From the NCBI GenBank assembly GCA_013214945.1, contig JABSRT010000016.1, positions 49,677-113,676 of the forward strand: a DNA stretch of 64,000 nucleotides. Reading direction: 5' to 3'. Below, piece by piece: positions 61,346 through 64,000 of this stretch (position 1 is the stretch's first letter; every line of letters starts with the position of its first letter). A program made the position numbers and the translations under genes. The notes beneath the pieces are model-generated. The model was given only the letters and a program-made list of their open reading frames with translations, did no database searches and was not told where the DNA came from. Source of the DNA: Gammaproteobacteria bacterium. GTDB lineage: Bacteria > Pseudomonadota > Gammaproteobacteria > Enterobacterales > Psychrobiaceae.

Positions 61346-62755
61346 TTAATCGTTTTCGGTGTGGTTACCAGCGCCTAATTTAGCAGCTAATGCCGATAAG
61401 TTGTCTAGCTGGTCATGGCTGCGTGCTTTAAGTGCATAGTTATCAGCTAATAAATGCTGAACTTTTAGCATGTGCAAGCCGTATTGACTTAGCGTAATTG
61501 AGCTAGCTTGTTGGTAGTTACCTTTGCCATCAATGCCAACTACTTGGGTGTTGCCTAATAATACTGGGCTGAAGCCAATTAAACGGTTCATGCGAACAGC
61601 AAGTTCACCCAGATCTTTACCGCCAGTTTGCAGTGACATTGAGAAGCCTTTTAGCTCGCCCCAAACATGAATGTAATCTTTGTATAATTTAGCTACGTCT
61701 TCGTTATTATCGACCGCTGTTTGAATTTGTGAACTAAGTTCGTAAGCAACACCGGCATATTTAAAGGCCGCTTCTGCGATAACGAGTTCCCAGTTTGCTT
61801 TGATGATATCAGCGTAGCTAACTAATTTAGCGCGTTGCTTATCGCTAAGTTTTTCGCCTTTAGCATCGGTAATTAACTGACGACCATCGATGAAAGCTTT
61901 AGTGATAGTGTTGAGGTAATTAGTCTTGCCACCTTTGTCAAAACTAGCCGCGTAATAAGCGTGCGAGTAAAGCATTTCAGTGCCAAGGTCGATTTTACCA
62001 TTTTTGTTGTAGTCACCAGCAGCAAACGCTTCTTTTTTGCCTTTGGCAATGCCGTATACAGTTTTGGCATCTAAAGTTAACGCGTGAGCAGGTGCGCCGA
62101 AGTAACCAAAGGCTTCATCCCAAACGTGTTCTTTACCCGTATAAGGTGCGCCTTTTTTGTATGGCTTGTCGTTTGGCTTAACGTCAGCGGCTAATTTCTC
62201 GTCTAGGTAGCTATCAACAGCTTGGTTGTAGAAAACCGCGCCCATAGTGAACTTCGAAATTAGTTGTGGGTAATCCATACCGTTAACGATGTCGAAACCG
62301 GCGTCAGCAGCAGAGGCTTTTTCTACCATAAAGGCAAGTACTTCACCGGCAGTCATGTTGCCAGGCCAGCCTGTTACGACACCTTTGTAAGCTTTACCAG
62401 CTAGATTTTTACCTTTAGAAAGCTGATCAACTACTGTTTCAGCAACGGCAAAACCTTCTTTGCTGGCTGGCGAAATGATCGCGCGATTTTTGTCTTTGTT
62501 AGCAAAGTAAGACTGCATTTTAGCCAGTAATTCTGGATTAGCAGTGCCATTACCTTGGCCCGCTAATTTCTTTAGCGAGTTATGTAAAACGTGGCGAGCC
62601 ATTTGGCCACCGTATGAAACTGATGATTCTTTATCGCCCTGATAATTTTTTACCGTGATAGGGAAGTCAGCATAAACTGGTGCTGTGCTCGCATGCGCAG
62701 AAAGAGTAGTTACAGTGGCTAATGCCATTGCTGAGATAAGTTTGTTAAGTTTCAC
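61346..62755 (-). CDS. DUF4856/imelysin-like secreted protein with EF-hand-like loop
   Basis: A 469-residue protein with signal peptide (1-22, ending AHA), hence periplasmic or surface exposed. The helical core with KEHVWDEAFGYFGAP and LNTITKAFIDGRQ matches the DUF4856 group, related to imelysins used in iron acquisition. A near-canonical EF-hand calcium loop DYNKNGKIDLGTE (D-x-N-x-N-G-x-I-D...E) lies at about residue 250. The start is ATG 62755; the upstream 22-bp inverted repeat may be regulatory. Neighbouring fbpABC supports a metal role but does not prove it. Confidence 0.82.
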   Translation of the reverse strand: MKLNKLISAMALATVTTLSAHASTAPVYADFPITVKNYQGDKESSVSYGGQMARHVLHNSLKKLAGQGNGTANPELLAKMQSYFANKDKNRAIISPASKEGFAVAETVVDQLSKGKNLAGKAYKGVVTGWPGNMTAGEVLAFMVEKASAADAGFDIVNGMDYPQLISKFTMGAVFYNQAVDSYLDEKLAADVKPNDKPYKKGAPYTGKEHVWDEAFGYFGAPAHALTLDAKTVYGIAKGKKEAFAAGDYNKNGKIDLGTEMLYSHAYYAASFDKGGKTNYLNTITKAFIDGRQLITDAKGEKLSDKQRAKLVSYADIIKANWELVIAEAAFKYAGVAYELSSQIQTAVDNNEDVAKLYKDYIHVWGELKGFSMSLQTGGKDLGELAVRMNRLIGFSPVLLGNTQVVGIDGKGNYQQASSITLSQYGLHMLKVQHLLADNYALKARSHDQLDNLSALAAKLGAGNHTEND

Positions 62756-62834
62756 AGTGGTAGACCTTACATGTTAATCAAATTAAAGGATTGTGTTGTG
62801 GCTATTTAAGGGCATTAATCTAACTGAACAACAG

Positions 62835-62856
62835 ACAATTTGCAAATCGAAATTGT
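62835..62856. promoter_or_regulatory. Inverted repeat upstream of the DUF4856 gene
   Basis: ACAATTT and AAATTGT flank eight bases, 80-101 bp before the ATG. It is weakly Fur-like at best. The 325-bp gap 62756-63080 otherwise shows no gene. Confidence 0.3.
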
Positions 62857-63080
62857 TCCTATTAACGTTGCTTTTAGTGTTCGAGTATTTACTTAAGGGC
62901 TGTAGTGGGTTGCTATTGAGGTAGGGCGGCTTGGTTAGGTGGTTTAATTGGCCAGAAAATGAAGTGGTCAGAGTTGCTAGATCTTCGCTGTTCGTGTCGA
63001 CGACTCTCATCTAAAGTAGTGTCGTTGTCACATTGACAACGAAGATTAAAATACGATTGCCCACGCTACTTAGAGTGAAA

Positions 63081-63791
63081 TTACGCTTCATTCGACGAGA
63101 GTAATCGGCCGTTATTAGCGGCGAGTCTGGTGATGTTGTCGCTGGACAATCCACCTTGTGGCCATCGCGCTGACAGTAAACGCGTTTTAGCAATACGGGT
63201 GACACTGACAGAATTTGCCTGATTACCACCAATAATATGATAAGCGTCGTTATCTTGAGCCCAATAAAATCCGACATGGCCTTTCCAACCGTTCGGGCTG
63301 CCACGCCAAAATACCATCACTGCACCTAATCGAGGTGATACTTCATGACCAAACTTGTGCCATTTGCGGGCGCCTAAGGGATTGGTTGGCAGGGGTTCTT
63401 CTGGCATTTGGCAGCCAATACAATGGGCAACAAACAGACCGCACCACGGAATATCATCGTCGTTGTAAGCGATAATGTCTAAACTTTCGGCCCAGCCAAT
63501 AATCGCCTCGTTCGAGCCTGCACCTGGGTGCTCTTGAGTGCCGATCAAATCATAGGCAGTTTCTAACCAAGGAATGGTAACAGGAATAGCAAAAGGTTTA
63601 CTCTTCATCGGTGCGCTGTGATCAAATAAAATTGCGCTAGTTTGCGGGCCAACTAAGCCGTCGGGAGTTAAGCCACAGGTTGCTTGAAATACTTTAATTG
63701 CTTGAATGGTTAGTCGGCCTCTAATGCCATCAATTGGGCCAGGATCAAATCCTAATTTTAGTAGTGCTTTTTGAATGTAGGTGATAGACAT
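63081..63791 (-). CDS. Peptidoglycan-binding plus cysteine-peptidase-like protein (TIGR02594 type)
   Basis: A 236-residue protein. Residues 1-62 form a peptidoglycan-binding type-1 domain (YIQKALLKLGFDPGPIDGIR, CGLTPDGLVGPQTS). Residues about 70-215 resemble the TIGR02594/NlpC-P60-like enzymes, with the catalytic Cys in DIPWCGLFVAHCI and His in KGHVGFYW, and a GGNQANSVSV loop. Together they suggest a cell-wall hydrolase. It has no signal peptide, as in phage-type endolysins, and stands alone with no phage genes around it. Confidence 0.82.
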   Translation of the reverse strand: MSITYIQKALLKLGFDPGPIDGIRGRLTIQAIKVFQATCGLTPDGLVGPQTSAILFDHSAPMKSKPFAIPVTIPWLETAYDLIGTQEHPGAGSNEAIIGWAESLDIIAYNDDDIPWCGLFVAHCIGCQMPEEPLPTNPLGARKWHKFGHEVSPRLGAVMVFWRGSPNGWKGHVGFYWAQDNDAYHIIGGNQANSVSVTRIAKTRLLSARWPQGGLSSDNITRLAANNGRLLSSNEA

Positions 63792-63908
63792 AACAACGTC
63801 CTCATTGATTAAGCGCTTGGTTTAAGTCGAAATAAGCCTCTGCGGTAGGAAGTATAGTTAAAGTTTATAAATCTAAGCGGCTAGTTTTACAATTTGTAGC
63901 GATTAGCA

Positions 63909-64000
63909 ATGAGAGCAACGGACATTAAAGAGGGCTTAGCAAGTACCGGTATTCTCTTAATTAATGAGCTTGTTATGACCGCAATGGAGTTAGGGGCATG
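63909..64000 (+). CDS. Possible start of a further gene at the right edge (partial)
   Basis: From ATG 63909 the plus frame stays open for 30 codons to the edge (RATDIKEGLASTGILLINEL...). No ribosome site is evident and the frame is short, so this is only a possibility; it is divergent from the cell-wall hydrolase gene. Confidence 0.3.
   Translation, partial: MRATDIKEGLASTGILLINELVMTAMELGA

Overview
The window is chromosomal DNA from a gammaproteobacterium, most likely a marine Alteromonadales (Shewanella/Colwellia-like) organism. The evidence is a small-type SRP RNA, holD-rimI, dapE next to a Spx/ArsC-like gene and a DUF2897-type gene, FabH-like, RsuA and CysK housekeeping genes, many LysR regulators, a rich c-di-GMP and sensory repertoire, a nickel superoxide dismutase and a moderately AT-rich base composition. 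No insertion sequence, prophage, CRISPR array or tRNA was seen. Species cannot be assigned by eye.

Layout. 1-4720 is one giant minus-strand sensor kinase, open at the left edge, with five tandem periplasmic-binding-protein-like sensor modules. 4947-6510 is a plus-strand nickel-SOD operon (accessory gene, small His-rich membrane protein, sodN, sodX) with a sigma-70 promoter embedded in a Fur-box-like sequence. 6683-14439 is a cyclitol/sugar locus: binding protein, iolG-type dehydrogenase, TIM-barrel isomerase, two permeases, ATPase and a divergent LacI regulator. It has candidate operators and an attenuator-like terminator after the binding protein. 14669-17533 holds an unrecognised protein, an FMN reductase and a pirin. 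17636-24688 is amino-acid related: ridA, dadA, two GcvA-like LysR regulators, a stand-alone hisC and two orphan substrate-binding proteins.

24803-29094 pairs a fused E1 alpha/beta 2-oxoacid dehydrogenase with an acyltransferase-like protein and a divergent LysR, with no E2 or E3. 29315-42662 is largely core: holD, rimI, DHH phosphoesterase, YwbE, DUF2897, dapE, a Spx-like reductase, an EIIA-Glc-like protein without its phospho-histidine, an ACT protein, cysK, a MoxR/VWA pair, a ketoacyl synthase III, rsuA, a diguanylate cyclase, a LysR and a helix-hairpin-helix protein. The SRP RNA at about 42911-43023 is followed by seven copies of a 13-bp repeat and an XRE regulator.

44287-55251 is a signalling island: MerR-type HTH fused to a receiver; REC-EAL; a 1297-residue hybrid kinase ending in a hemerythrin domain; a binding lipoprotein; a GAF-PAS-PAS-GGDEF-EAL protein; and an Aer-like chemoreceptor. 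The lipoprotein, kinase and EAL genes form a tight operon that looks like a periplasmic-ligand plus O2/redox input to c-di-GMP breakdown. A decayed copy of the XRE regulator lies at 55872-56081. 56135-62755 holds an FbpABC ferric uptake system, a fatty-acid hydroxylase/sterol desaturase family protein and a DUF4856/imelysin-like secreted protein with an EF-hand loop. The window ends with a peptidoglycan-binding cysteine-peptidase-like protein and the possible start of another gene.

Strongest leads: the five-module kinase, the lipoprotein/hemerythrin-kinase/EAL module, the Fur-type promoter over Ni-SOD, the E1 plus acyltransferase pair, the dead EIIA next to an ACT protein, and the XRE gene/pseudogene pair.
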